This document shows, one piece after another, positions 6,950 through 14,834 of a DNA stretch of 29,667 bases (the stretch's first letter is position 1; each line of letters opens with the position of its first letter). This DNA comes from a virus. The DNA lies in the IMG/VR virus record IMGVR_UViG_3300033553_000030, positions 1-29,667 of that record. One strand, given 5' to 3'. The translations under genes and the position numbers were made by a program. The notes beneath the pieces were generated by a model. The model worked only from the letters and a program-made list of their open reading frames with translations. It had not been told where the DNA came from and made no database searches.

Positions 6950-8404
6950 CTACTCGACTCCACCGTTACGCAACTGGGCAACGAGGTCAGCGAATATCAT
7001 GCTGTCCAGAATCGTTGGCTGGTTGGTCACGATTTGTAGAGCGGCAGCGATGGCAGGGTCTGAAGGTCCGTCGTCGTTCAACAACGTCTGCGCCATGCGC
7101 TGGTTGTTGAACTGCTCAATGACTTCTTCGTCCACTCCAACTTGACGCATCATCCACTCAATCGGGATGTTCTCGTCAACTGAAGCCCACTTGGTCATGG
7201 CGTCTGCCTGCTGTGCAAGGCTGTCTGTGCTCAGTGGTGACCACATAACCTGCACGTCCAGTTCATTGGCGTTGGCGACACCCGAAAAGGCAGCGGCAAC
7301 ACGAACAATCTTCTGGTACACGTCAGTGTTGGCTTCCTGAACCTCAGATAGCTTGGCAATCAGTGGGCCTTCTTGCCCCTTGATTGAGCCCTCACTAGGC
7401 GGGTTGGCAAGCGACACGCTCAACAGGTACTGGCTTGGCACACGGCTTAGCGCTGCCAAGTTGGCAATCTCTGCGTCAATCAACGTCACGTACTGCTTGG
7501 TGTCCACCGACTCAAAGTTGCCAAACTTCGTGTCGTGGTCGTCAGACATGAACACGCCGTCAATTGCCTGCTTCCATGGGTTTGGGTCGTTGGGGTCAGC
7601 CTTGACACCAGCAACCCAGCGCTGTGGGTAGGCAGCCACGTGGGCGGCCAAGTGCATTTCCATGGTGATGCGGTCAACTGAGCGCAGCGCAGGAATCAGG
7701 TCAATCAGTTCAGAGCGCCCTTCTGGGTGCCTCAGGGTTGGCCTGTACGGCATGGCCACAACGGGCATCATGCCTGCCTTGTTTTCTTCCTCAGAAACCA
7801 GCACCCACTGGTCATTCTCAGTCTTGCGTTCCTTGATTTCGTAGACGCTCCAAGCCTGAGCGGTCCACACGTCAAGACGTGGCTTACCGAATTCCTCGGA
7901 CAGCTTGGCGGCCATGTATGGCCTGCCATTAACGTCCTTGAGTAGGCTCATCTGCTTGGCGCTCTCAACAGTGGCTATGGGCTGGTCATTGGCATCTGGC
8001 CAGACAAGGAAGTACACAAGCCCAGCTGCTACCTGCTCACGGTGAGCAATGCCCTGAGAGGCACGCATGTGGGAGCGCTTCCAGAAGGCATCAACGTCAA
8101 ATCCCTGCGCCTCAGAGGTCACCTTGACCTTGGACACGTCCAGACGCTCTGAGAGGGCGTCAACAATCAATCGCCCCCATGGACGCCTACTCAGGTTCTT
8201 GTACATGTGGTAGACACGTGAAGCCTCTGGAGACACCTCAGGCAGTGGGTAGGTCCCTTCGTAGTAGGACAAGGGCTCGTCTATGGCACCAATCTGCCCA
8301 GACATGTTGCCCAGTAGACCCAGAACGTCTGCTTCGCCGTCCAGCTTTGCCAACTGGTCAACCAGAATGCCTCCATCCTTGTCGCGCCACTTAATTGCAC
8401 CCAT
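6950..8404 (-). CDS. Portal protein, 484 aa
   Basis: The ATG at 8404 (MGAIKWRDKDGG) has GGAG 8 nt upstream; the longer frame to 8485 runs into the terminase gene. Length and features fit an SPP1-gp6-like portal: N-terminal PLPEVSPEASRVYHMYKNLSRRPWGRLIVDAL, a central barrel region, and a long C-terminal stem with SVSLANPPSEGSIKG and PIEWMMRQVGVDEEVIEQF helices. It would form the dodecameric DNA channel and dock the terminase encoded just upstream. Confidence 0.88.
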   Translation of the reverse strand: MGAIKWRDKDGGILVDQLAKLDGEADVLGLLGNMSGQIGAIDEPLSYYEGTYPLPEVSPEASRVYHMYKNLSRRPWGRLIVDALSERLDVSKVKVTSEAQGFDVDAFWKRSHMRASQGIAHREQVAAGLVYFLVWPDANDQPIATVESAKQMSLLKDVNGRPYMAAKLSEEFGKPRLDVWTAQAWSVYEIKERKTENDQWVLVSEEENKAGMMPVVAMPYRPTLRHPEGRSELIDLIPALRSVDRITMEMHLAAHVAAYPQRWVAGVKADPNDPNPWKQAIDGVFMSDDHDTKFGNFESVDTKQYVTLIDAEIANLAALSRVPSQYLLSVSLANPPSEGSIKGQEGPLIAKLSEVQEANTDVYQKIVRVAAAFSGVANANELDVQVMWSPLSTDSLAQQADAMTKWASVDENIPIEWMMRQVGVDEEVIEQFNNQRMAQTLLNDDGPSDPAIAAALQIVTNQPTILDSMIFADLVAQLRNGGVE

Positions 8405-8465
8405 TGTGTTTACTCCATGGGCGCGTGGCCCGCTATTCGTGTAAGCCTTTATTCGTTGGTACGTG

Positions 8466-9950
8466 CTAGAAGTAGGACCCAACAATCAACTTGCCCGGTT
8501 CCTTGGTCTTTGACTTGCCGGACGCCTTCTTTTGGTCAGCCCATGCTTCGTGGCAAACAACAGCAGCCACGCAAGCGTCAATCTTCTTGGGCGAGTTCTT
8601 GTGTTCCTTGTACAAGGCCAGTCCGTGCCCGCCTCGTCCGGCTGACACCTTCTGTGTGTTGGCCACGTGACTGCGCAGGTCGCCATTGGCATGCACAATC
8701 AGGTCATCCTGTCGCACACTTTCCTCAAAGCGTTCAATTGCAGCAGTCATCTGGGTTGTACGTGAGTTCTCCCAAGCGATAACCACGTCGTGGCCGTAGG
8801 ATTCTTGCCAACGGACCAGTTCGTTTCTCCAATATGGAGGGTCTACGTACATACGCTTAACTTCGTGCCCCTCAAAAAGTTGTGACACGCGGGTGTCAAC
8901 TTTTTCGCGGGGGACATACCAGTCAGTCAAGTGAGAAGGCTTCTCCCACAGGCCATACAGCTTGAGTACGCCTGATTCAAGGCCTTGCACCACAAGTGCT
9001 GTGCTGTCTTCGCGCTCAGCACCGTCAAAGCCTGCTACTACAGGCTCACCGGGAATGAGGTCCCCAGTTGTCAGCTTGTCCCATACGCGCACGTCAATGA
9101 ACTTGTGTTCGGGAATGACGCGCTCGTTGAAGTGGTCCTGACGGAAGCGTGTGTTGTTGCGACCTGAGGCAGCCTTGGCCACCATGGCGTCAATAGGCAC
9201 CCAGTGTGAGCCGCCATAGACGGCCTTGAGTGCCCTGCGTACCTTGTGTTCGTCCTTGAGTTCTTCTTCTTCCACCTTTAGTGCGTCTGGTACTGAGGGC
9301 CAGCTAATATAGACCCCCGACTGATTTTCTGTGCCCTCCATCCATGTACGCTCGGCTACAGAGTCCTCACCGGGAACAAAGGCGTTGGTGGTTTCCAAGT
9401 ACCAGCCACCAGTCTTTGTCAGGTTGGCTGTCACCTCGTCCCACAGGTCGTGTCCCTGTGAGCCCTGCCAGATTGATACTTCGTCAAGCACTGCAAAGGT
9501 CACGCGGGCACCACGACGGGTCTTTGATGAAGCCGTCACGGGCTCCAGCTTGATTGGGCCGTCGAGAATGCGCGTCTTGGCGCTGTCGATACCGGCAAAG
9601 CCCTTGGCACCGTTGGCAGGGTCCACCATGCCCCGTAGGGCGTCCCACGTGTTGCCAGCGGCAGCCTGTGAGAATGCCACAACTTGAATGTTGGGCATTG
9701 CTGGTGCGGGTGGTCCCCATGCTTCAGCAGCGCAGAACGCGCCAGCGTATGGCGACTTGCCCATGCCCTTTGGCCACGTCATTTGTGCGCCGTAGTACAC
9801 GCGGTTGCCCCATGCGTCCAACTCATAGACGTGGAACAGCACCTCAGCCATTTCGTCAGTCAGGCGGAAGGGTGTGTGGGGCTTGTCGTGTACTACAAGG
9901 TGTTGTTCCATCCAAGCACCAGTAGCTTTTGCTAGTCGGTACTTGTCCAT
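8466..9950 (-). CDS. terL: Terminase large subunit, 494 aa
   Basis: The packaging motor ATPase and nuclease. From the ATG at 9950, a Walker A-like loop (WPKGMGKSPYAG, about residues 59-70) and Walker B (FAVLDEVSIW, about 152-161) are clear. The C-terminal nuclease half has an acidic residue after a beta strand (VAGFDGAEREDSTAL) and MYVDPPYW. I place the start at 9950 because the longer frame to 10022 overlaps the small terminase. The bases just before this ATG are a hairpin whose 3' arm, GGGGGAC, can serve as ribosome site. A G-tract-like sequence in the opposite orientation occurs at 8896-8909. Confidence 0.93.
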   Translation of the reverse strand: MDKYRLAKATGAWMEQHLVVHDKPHTPFRLTDEMAEVLFHVYELDAWGNRVYYGAQMTWPKGMGKSPYAGAFCAAEAWGPPAPAMPNIQVVAFSQAAAGNTWDALRGMVDPANGAKGFAGIDSAKTRILDGPIKLEPVTASSKTRRGARVTFAVLDEVSIWQGSQGHDLWDEVTANLTKTGGWYLETTNAFVPGEDSVAERTWMEGTENQSGVYISWPSVPDALKVEEEELKDEHKVRRALKAVYGGSHWVPIDAMVAKAASGRNNTRFRQDHFNERVIPEHKFIDVRVWDKLTTGDLIPGEPVVAGFDGAEREDSTALVVQGLESGVLKLYGLWEKPSHLTDWYVPREKVDTRVSQLFEGHEVKRMYVDPPYWRNELVRWQESYGHDVVIAWENSRTTQMTAAIERFEESVRQDDLIVHANGDLRSHVANTQKVSAGRGGHGLALYKEHKNSPKKIDACVAAVVCHEAWADQKKASGKSKTKEPGKLIVGSYF

Positions 9951-9953
9951 ACG

Positions 9954-9977
9954 TCCCCCGACTTTTTTTGCGGGGGA
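9954..9977 (-). other. Hairpin with A-rich loop at the terminase start
   Basis: On the minus strand TCCCCCG (9977-9971) pairs with CGGGGGA (9960-9954) around a loop containing seven A. It occupies most of the 38-base gap between the small-subunit stop and the large-subunit start, and its 3' arm overlaps the likely ribosome site. The hairpin could therefore modulate terminase translation. Confidence 0.55.
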
Positions 9978-9988
9978 GTCTATTGCCC

Positions 9989-10453
9989 CTAGTTGTTGAA
10001 CCTGTTCGCTAGATTGTCCCATCGTGCGTCGTCTGTGTTTACTACTGCCTCGCTGCGCTCGTCAGCGACTTCCTGTTCCGTCAATTCCCAGCGCCTGTCA
10101 CGTAGGCCGTCTGGGGTAAGCGCAAGGAAGCGCAGCAACTGGGAGAACTTCGTGTCTACCCAGCCTGCTCGGTTGGGAGCGCCAGTGTCCGGGTCGCCCT
10201 CGTCACGGCCAATCGTGTCGGCAAGCATTATCAGCCGCACAACCTCCATGCGGTCAACGCTGGTCCATTTGTTGGCCACGGGATTGAGCCATACCAAGTC
10301 CCACCACTGCTCTGCGTAGTCGCAAAGGCCAGCAGGCTTGGGTGGCTTTGGACCTGTGTACAGTTCGTTCGGCACGTCCTGCCATTCGCCAGCAGCCTTC
10401 TTGTTCCTGTTGATGCGCTCTTCCTGTCTCTTCGGCGCTGGTCCCGTAGGCAT
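9989..10453 (-). CDS. terS: Terminase small subunit, 154 aa
   Basis: It lies directly before the large subunit, with an AAAGGAG ribosome site. The N-terminus is basic and proline-rich (MPTGPAPKRQEERINRNKK). The rest is helical, with the common LCDYAEQWWDLVWLNPVA...WTSVDRMEVVRLIMLAD pattern of actinophage small terminases and KFSQLLRFLALTPDGLRDRRWEL near the end. It would recognise the packaging site. Confidence 0.83.
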   Translation of the reverse strand: MPTGPAPKRQEERINRNKKAAGEWQDVPNELYTGPKPPKPAGLCDYAEQWWDLVWLNPVANKWTSVDRMEVVRLIMLADTIGRDEGDPDTGAPNRAGWVDTKFSQLLRFLALTPDGLRDRRWELTEQEVADERSEAVVNTDDARWDNLANRFNN

Positions 10454-10681
10454 GTTGGCTCCTTTGCTTTGCGTTTTGTGTTCAACTTGTACAACGCACC
10501 CGACCTATATGCGCCCTAAGGGGCAGACTTCAACGGTTCTTGGCGTCCCTTGTTGGGGGACCCCTGCCACCCCTCGCATAACGGGGGGACGTGCTATCCC
10601 GTACACAAGCTTTCGTGGAGACTTCAACGTATACACCAGCAATGTCTGTTGGGCGATTTGTTTTGTTCTCGTTGCGCTCAG
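10454..10681. other. Intergenic region between HNH and small terminase; candidate cos region
   Basis: These 228 bases have no credible ORF. They contain two direct copies of GACTTCAACG on the plus strand (10527-10536 and 10620-10629) and GC hairpins (CCCC/GGGG around 10574-10586). A weak minus-strand promoter-like pair, TTGAAG and TATAGG with an 18-nt spacer, lies before the small terminase. In cos phages the packaging site often lies beside the terminase and an HNH gene. No terminus is visible here, so this is an inference from position. Confidence 0.35.
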
Positions 10682-11101
10682 TTAATTGCGCGACGTTCGT
10701 CTGCGTGTGTGTGCGCTGCGTGTGCGTGCGTGCGTACGCGCCCTGCCGCGTGCAGCCTCTGCCTTGGTCTTGGTTACGTGACAAGGGGTGGAGTGAATGG
10801 GGGCTAGGTTGGCGGGGGTGTCTTCTAGGTCCGGGCGTTCAGCCACAGGTTTGATGTGGTCAATCTCCATGCGGGACCGGGGGCCGGGGCGGTGGCAGAC
10901 GTGGCACCTGTATAGTGGGTTGCCTTGTGCGTCTGTTCCTTGTTGGTGTTGTGCGTACACCTTGTTGTTTCTCTTTGTTAGGGCGGTACCTTTTGTTCTT
11001 ACCCCCCCGGTATAACTGTTTGCCCATGGGGCGGGCTTGTGTTCTGGGCAGCGGCTTTCTTCTGTGATGGTAGGGCAATTTACTTCAGCACAAACCCTCA
11101 T
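10682..11101 (-). CDS. HNH endonuclease beside the terminase, 139 aa
   Basis: The core is YRCHVCHRPG, then MEIDHIKPVAERPDLEDTPANLAPIHSTPCH, a complete HNH signature with the DH pair and a following Asn. The N-terminus carries a separate CAEVNC...C..H module (C4, C9, C18, H21) related to the zinc modules of three other genes. The C-terminus is an Arg/His/Thr-rich tail, probably nucleic-acid binding. HNH proteins next to terminases are known to assist cos cleavage, which fits this position. The G8 tract of the motif lies just before the ATG. Confidence 0.87.
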   Translation of the reverse strand: MRVCAEVNCPTITEESRCPEHKPAPWANSYTGGVRTKGTALTKRNNKVYAQHQQGTDAQGNPLYRCHVCHRPGPRSRMEIDHIKPVAERPDLEDTPANLAPIHSTPCHVTKTKAEAARGRARTHARTRSAHTRRRTSRN

Positions 11102-11135
11102 CACTCCCCCCCGGTAAATTTATCCTGCGTAGTTG

Positions 11136-11918
11136 TTACGGGGCATACTTCGCGGCCACGACCGCAGCTGTAATTACCGCTGCCATCTGGGCGTCAGTAA
11201 GGGTGTCACCCTTGGCTGCACGCTCGGCTAGTGCTCGGGCGATTGCTGCATCGCGTTCTGCGTTGACGAGCACTTCAGCAAGACTGCGGCGGTTGTCGCC
11301 ACGTCCTACCTTTGCGCCCCAAATCTCTTCTACTGTAGGCATATCTTCTTCCTCCGTTGTGGTTGATTGCGCAATTGACAGGAAGCGGTCCCATGGGAAG
11401 TCGGCTCCGGGGTCAGTGCGACGGGTTGGGTCAAGCTCTCTGTGTCCGACAAAGCCTCCCATTGATGGGTTGCCAGCAGCAATGGCCTTGTCGAGTTGCG
11501 TCTTGGTAATCTTGCGTACGGGAATGCCGTTCTCTCTGGCAATCTTTCCCATGTGCTTTGCTGCTCGGGTAAGCGTTTCAGTTACCCAGCGGTCAGGCAT
11601 GCTTGACCACACCATGTGGCGCTTGGAGATTTCATGCCCATACGTTGAACTGTTGTATCCACGGCAGTGCCATCCTGTGTAGGACGCTGGCAGCAGTTCA
11701 ATTGTAGAGTCAGAGTCGTTCCCTGAGTGCCATGAGACTGCGCGCGAAGTGGTTGCCGCATACCTTGCAGTGTTTTCTGCGCTGTGGTCGGTACCGATAA
11801 AGTCGAGGTCTTCCAAGCCAGCGGTGCAATGCACCACCACGCCTACAAGTGCCTTGTTCCGTGAGGTATAGAACATGTCACGGTTGGGGTTTCTGTTGTC
11901 TAGTAGGTAATAGCCCAT
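11136..11918 (-). CDS. Endolysin, N-acetylmuramoyl-L-alanine amidase, 260 aa
   Basis: The ATG at 11918 has GGGAG 7 nt upstream. The N-terminal 180 residues form an amidase_2/PGRP domain: VVVHCTAG (zinc ligand H30), NSSTYGHEI, then VGHRELDPTRRTDPG with H159 and D169 as the other AmpD-type ligands. It would cut the amide between muramic acid and the stem peptide. After an acidic linker (TTTEEEDMP) the C-terminus is helical (about 200-260), possibly a wall-binding or oligomerisation part that I do not recognise. No signal peptide is seen, so it needs a holin. It lies on the far side of the accessory block from the holin candidates. Confidence 0.9.
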   Translation of the reverse strand: MGYYLLDNRNPNRDMFYTSRNKALVGVVVHCTAGLEDLDFIGTDHSAENTARYAATTSRAVSWHSGNDSDSTIELLPASYTGWHCRGYNSSTYGHEISKRHMVWSSMPDRWVTETLTRAAKHMGKIARENGIPVRKITKTQLDKAIAAGNPSMGGFVGHRELDPTRRTDPGADFPWDRFLSIAQSTTTEEEDMPTVEEIWGAKVGRGDNRRSLAEVLVNAERDAAIARALAERAAKGDTLTDAQMAAVITAAVVAAKYAP

Positions 11919-11936
11919 CTGTTGTCTCCCTGTATG

Positions 11937-11956
11937 TGCGTGGGCTACGCCCACGC
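11937..11956 (-). other. 8-bp hairpin before the endolysin gene
   Basis: GCGTGGGC-GTA-GCCCACGC (minus strand) lies between an inverse G-tract motif (about 11970-11985) and the endolysin ribosome site. It belongs to the same style of triloop hairpin seen at 2873-2912 and 17280-17315. Confidence 0.55.
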
Positions 11957-11984
11957 CGTGTCCTCTTCATTTATTTCTGGGGGG

Positions 11985-12197
11985 CTAGTCAATCCAGTTG
12001 ACTGCCTCGCACCGTACGCACCTGAACCCTATCTGTTGCGACACGTTGTTGTGCTTGCCACAAGCGACACATACGTGCGTTGTCATCTGGTGGCTTGGGG
12101 TCACTGTGCGGGTGCAAGCGATGCACTCAAAGGCAGAAGCCCCGAAGGCCACTGTGTTAGTTGCTCCACAGAATGGACAGGTGTTTGTCGTATACAT
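11985..12197 (-). CDS. Small double zinc-ribbon protein, 70 aa
   Basis: Four evenly placed CxxC knuckles (CPFC, CIAC, CVAC, CVRC) make two zinc ribbons in 70 residues, with little else in the protein. Such proteins usually bind nucleic acid or another protein; no specific function can be read. The ATG at 12197 is preceded by TTATTCGGGGGGAAG, so the G-tract motif again occupies the ribosome-site position. The stop is followed at once by an inverse motif copy. Confidence 0.75.
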   Translation of the reverse strand: MYTTNTCPFCGATNTVAFGASAFECIACTRTVTPSHQMTTHVCVACGKHNNVSQQIGFRCVRCEAVNWID

Positions 12198-12466
12198 CGA
12201 CTATCTTCCCCCCGAATAAAATTCCTGTCTGGGTAGCACAGTAAAGAATGGCCCCCGGCAGGAGCAGTAACAGTCCCACACCACATGAGGATGAATACTG
12301 CCGGGGGCACTTAGCAGCGTAAGTGTGCCTAGAGTTGGCACAGTCGCTGCAATCTTTGGAGCTGCCTATGGCAACAGCGGCAGGGGGACCGTCGTCCCCC
12401 TGCCATATTTCAGTACCTTAACTTTGTGCCGTACTATCATAGTACAGTATGGCCACGAATCTATCG
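12198..12466 (-). other. Structured noncoding region with four stem-loops and a dyad
   Basis: No ORF is credible in these 269 bases. The visible structures are: an 11-bp stem GCCCCCGGCAG/CTGCCGGGGGC (12251-12261 with 12298-12308) around a 36-nt loop; CACTTA/TAAGTG; GTGCC/GGCAC; a perfect 11-bp hairpin GGCAGGGGGAC/GTCCCCCTGCC with a 4-nt loop (12379-12404); and the dyad GTACTAT-C-ATAGTAC (12431-12445). The G-tract motif lies at 12208-12219. It could be an untranslated regulatory RNA segment between the 235-aa gene and the zinc-ribbon gene. Confidence 0.55.
12431..12445. promoter_or_regulatory. Operator-like dyad GTACTAT-C-ATAGTAC
   Basis: A perfect 7-bp inverted repeat with a one-base centre lies in AT-rich sequence just after the stop of the 235-aa gene. 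A TATGAT box overlaps it on the minus strand, but no good -35 is visible. Size and symmetry fit a dimeric repressor site; the binding protein is unknown. Confidence 0.35.
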
Positions 12467-13174
12467 TTACACATGCCCACCTAGCGCCCTCATTGTTACT
12501 GGTCGAGTGGGCTGGCACTGACGATTACGCTTGCGGTATGCACGCATGTAGTCTCTACGGTAATGGCGCTCGCACTTATCCTTGGCATACACGTCATCGT
12601 CACACGTTTCTTTCTTGCACAACTTGCTATGTTCAAGGCACAACCCACGCTTCACGGGAACCGCTCTGCATTCCTCTTCCTCACACTGGGCTACGTCGAA
12701 CGTCTGCCCATCAAGGTAGTATCTGCCCATTCGTTTGATGGCCTTGTTTGCCTCAGACAATTCGTCATACGCATTGCTCGTGGCTATGGTGGCGTACTCG
12801 TGCTCTGGCTGGGCATTGACCCAAGTGACCAGCAGATTGCTAAGCCACTGAATGTCCCCAACCAGTAGCCCGACGTACGTTGTGAATGCCGGGTGGTAGT
12901 ACGACTTCGGCTGTCTCATGGGCAGTTCGCCCTCATCCATCAATTCTCTGTTGAGCACTGGGGTCGTCAGGTCTGCTCTCACCTGCATGAGGCCCTTGGT
13001 GAAGTTGTGCATCACAGACTCTGACGCAAGAACCAAGGCCTCTGGATTGTCCGACAGGGTGTGGTTTATGGGTGCGCCACGCCTTCCCTCTTTCACGTCC
13101 AGTGCATATGACTGAAGCTGGTCAAGCGTTGATACGAGCGTTGCGTGCATCGCTCCGGGGCTCTGGCTGGACAT
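12467..13174 (-). CDS. Unknown protein with two C-terminal Cx4Cx9Cx2H zinc modules, 235 aa
   Basis: The ATG at 13174 has AAGGAG 6 nt upstream and overlaps the previous gene by 53 bases. Residues 1-150 are mainly helical and unlike any family I recognise. The C-terminus has two zinc modules with identical spacing: C164, C169, C179, H182 and C186, C191, C201, H204. A strongly basic helix follows (RRDYMRAYRKRNR). The layout suggests a DNA- or RNA-binding regulator or a replication accessory protein. It is one of the few candidates for the missing control functions. Confidence 0.75.
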   Translation of the reverse strand: MSSQSPGAMHATLVSTLDQLQSYALDVKEGRRGAPINHTLSDNPEALVLASESVMHNFTKGLMQVRADLTTPVLNRELMDEGELPMRQPKSYYHPAFTTYVGLLVGDIQWLSNLLVTWVNAQPEHEYATIATSNAYDELSEANKAIKRMGRYYLDGQTFDVAQCEEEECRAVPVKRGLCLEHSKLCKKETCDDDVYAKDKCERHYRRDYMRAYRKRNRQCQPTRPVTMRALGGHV

Positions 13175-13379
13175 GGGCTGCTCCTTGTGGTCCTTTCTTT
13201 GTGGTGGTGGGGGGTGCCCAAAGGCTTTCCCAGATTTGGGCGTTCTTCCTCTGGATTCGTTCCTTGCGCAGGGCCTTAAGCTCCTGCTTGATTTGGTAGC
13301 GCTCGTAGGCTTCGATTAGCAGGCCAGTAAGTATGTACCCAACGTATACGTATAGGGCTATTACAGCAAACATACCCAT
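13122..13379 (-). CDS. Small membrane protein with basic tail, 85 aa
   Basis: The ATG at 13379 overlaps the preceding stop as TGATG, so translation is coupled. Residues 2-22 form one hydrophobic segment (FAVIALYVYVGYILTGLLI). A charged helical stretch (YERYQIKQELKALRKERIQRK) and a Pro/Arg-rich tail follow. It is probably a single-span inner-membrane protein with its tail in the cytoplasm. Function is unknown; a superinfection or lysis-control role is conceivable. Confidence 0.62.
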   Translation of the reverse strand: MGMFAVIALYVYVGYILTGLLIEAYERYQIKQELKALRKERIQRKNAQIWESLWAPPTTTKKGPQGAAHVQPEPRSDARNARINA

Positions 13380-13999
13380 CACTCATCCCCCCTTGCGTAC
13401 ACTGGTTCTTCGTCACTGGGCCATACTGTGGAATCAATTACGGCGTCATCTTCGTCGCTTGGAGTCTCCAGAGTCCACGGAGCCATCCAGCCGTCACGGG
13501 CAACTCCCTTGGCTAGTCTTCCAACCACTACTTCGCCCATATTCTGGCTAAGCTGCCAGAACAATACGCGGGGGAAGATGATGGCCATGGGAGTGAAGTG
13601 GCCTGTGTGAGGGCCTGTCATGATTAGCAGTTCGGCAAGGATTACGTCTAGCCCATCCTCGCTGTGTGGTGTAGGCCAGTTGTGGTTAATCACGTGGGCC
13701 TTCACTGCGATTAGCTCTCCCTCAACCTTGGCCCACTTTGGAGTTGTTGGCTCTGGTGCGGTGTGGCTCTTCGTTGTTGCAGTATGGGCTGCCGGGGTTG
13801 CGTAGCCTTCCTTGTCTAGTGTGTTATCCTTAACTACTGCCCCCCGGAAAAACTTGTCGCTCTTGCCCGTTTCCATGAATTCGATTACGTCGTCAATGTT
13901 TGGGTCTGTGGCCTTGGCTGCCTGCTCTGCCTTGGCTTCCTTCGTGCGCTGGTGCTCGTTGATTAGTGTGAGTGCTTGCATGAGTGGTGTGGGATTCAT
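13379..13999 (-). CDS. Possible ssDNA-binding/OB-fold protein, 206 aa
   Basis: The ATG at 13999 (MNPTPLMQALTLINEHQ) follows AAGGA; the longer frame to 14194 overlaps the previous gene by about 110 bases and is unlikely. A disordered charged N-terminal third is followed by a beta-rich domain: WAKVEGELIAVKAHV, GLDVILAELLIMTGPHTG, AIIFPRVLFWQL, GEVVVGRLAKGV, WTLE. An acidic C-terminal tail (DEEPVYARGDE) ends the protein. This order resembles phage single-strand binding proteins, but I have no decisive motif. A motif copy at 13840 lies within codons KFFRGA. Confidence 0.6.
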   Translation of the reverse strand: MNPTPLMQALTLINEHQRTKEAKAEQAAKATDPNIDDVIEFMETGKSDKFFRGAVVKDNTLDKEGYATPAAHTATTKSHTAPEPTTPKWAKVEGELIAVKAHVINHNWPTPHSEDGLDVILAELLIMTGPHTGHFTPMAIIFPRVLFWQLSQNMGEVVVGRLAKGVARDGWMAPWTLETPSDEDDAVIDSTVWPSDEEPVYARGDE

Positions 14000-14081
14000 A
14001 GTCGCTTGTCCTTGCGGCTCGTTGCCGCTGGGGTTTATTTGTTGTTGCTCCTTTGTTTGTCTTGCTGGTGGGTGTTTCTCT

Positions 14082-14510
14082 TTACTGGTTGTAGCACCTG
14101 TTGGCGATTGGTTCATCTGCACGGACTGAGCCAGTCGTAACAACTCGCTCGTTGTGTGCCCGGCAGAGTCCATTGGCGTACTGAAGCCTGTCACAAGTGC
14201 TTACGCTGCATTCTTCTGTGGTCCGGTTGTTGATGCTGCTGCCACCTTCGGGGTCCCCGTAAGTGCGGTTGCGCTGCCAGTGGCCTTGGCACCAACCCTT
14301 GGCGTAGTGGAGGAAGTCACAGCCTTCGATACTGCACTTGGTGTCACCCGACTTCCTGCGACGGATTGGCACGTCTGCTTGCACGTCACCAAACTTGTCG
14401 AACCGAATGTTGTGTGCAGAGCAGAGTTGCTTGTACTGCACATGGACTGGGCGGTTGCAGTCGCCTGCGATTTCGCTAGTTACCCGACATGTCTTCTGTT
14501 CCTTGTCCAT
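14082..14510 (-). CDS. Triple zinc-module protein, 142 aa
   Basis: The protein is almost entirely three tandem modules. The second and third have exact Cx4Cx9Cx2H spacing (C59, C64, C74, H77; C101, C106, C116, H119). The first is longer (C8, C18, C30, H33). Each is followed by an R-rich stretch and GD or GS then a PI or similar turn, as in treble-clef modules found in HNH-type phage proteins. No HNH catalytic residues are visible, so DNA binding without cleavage is inferred. An AAGGAGG site precedes the ATG. A promoter candidate lies at 14641-14668. Confidence 0.75.
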   Translation of the reverse strand: MDKEQKTCRVTSEIAGDCNRPVHVQYKQLCSAHNIRFDKFGDVQADVPIRRRKSGDTKCSIEGCDFLHYAKGWCQGHWQRNRTYGDPEGGSSINNRTTEECSVSTCDRLQYANGLCRAHNERVVTTGSVRADEPIANRCYNQ

Positions 14511-14834
14511 TGTCCTGCCTCCTTGGTGGTGCTTTCCTTCCTATTTTGTGGTGTGCTCTTCCTTGCTACTCACCATTGTACTGAGTGCGCCTTTATGAAG
14601 CAAACGCCTACATCCTGTAGGCTTTGGGGCCAATAGAGCACATCTAGTTTGTGCCTATTTGTTGTCAACTGGGGGTGGCACTGGCTTCGCCAGCGCCCAT
14701 GCTTATTCCTTACACAGTCTGGGGTACTCGTGCAGGCAGAAGGCTCTGTGTGGCCGTAATCAAATCGCAGGGCTTGGGGTATAGCGGCACACCAGTATTT
14801 AATTAGCGCCTCGCACGCGGACACACAGGGCCTC
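14511..14834 (-). other. Gene-free region between integrase and triple-module gene
   Basis: These 324 bases hold a hairpin next to the integrase stop (GGCCTAGGAGGCC-like), an imperfect hairpin GGCgCTGGC-GAA-GCCAGtGCC near 14674-14694, a promoter candidate (14641-14668) and a stem-loop GCCTAC/GTAGGC (14608-14624) in the leader of the next gene. I see no coding sequence. Confidence 0.55.
14641..14668 (-). promoter_or_regulatory. Candidate promoter for the accessory operon
   Basis: On the minus strand a perfect -35 box TTGACA (14668-14663) is followed after 17 nt by TAGATG (14646-14641), a weak -10. Transcription would run into the triple zinc-module gene and the accessory genes after it. The -10 match is poor, so activator control is possible. 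Confidence 0.4.

Noticed and set aside
10700-10740. GTGTGTGCG-type runs that look like a simple repeat
   Set aside because: They encode the Arg/Thr/His-rich tail of the HNH protein in frame. No longer tandem unit is visible.
13999-14194. N-terminal extension of the 206-aa protein to 14194
   Set aside because: It would overlap the previous gene by about 110 bases and lacks a ribosome site, whereas AAGGA stands before the ATG at 13999.
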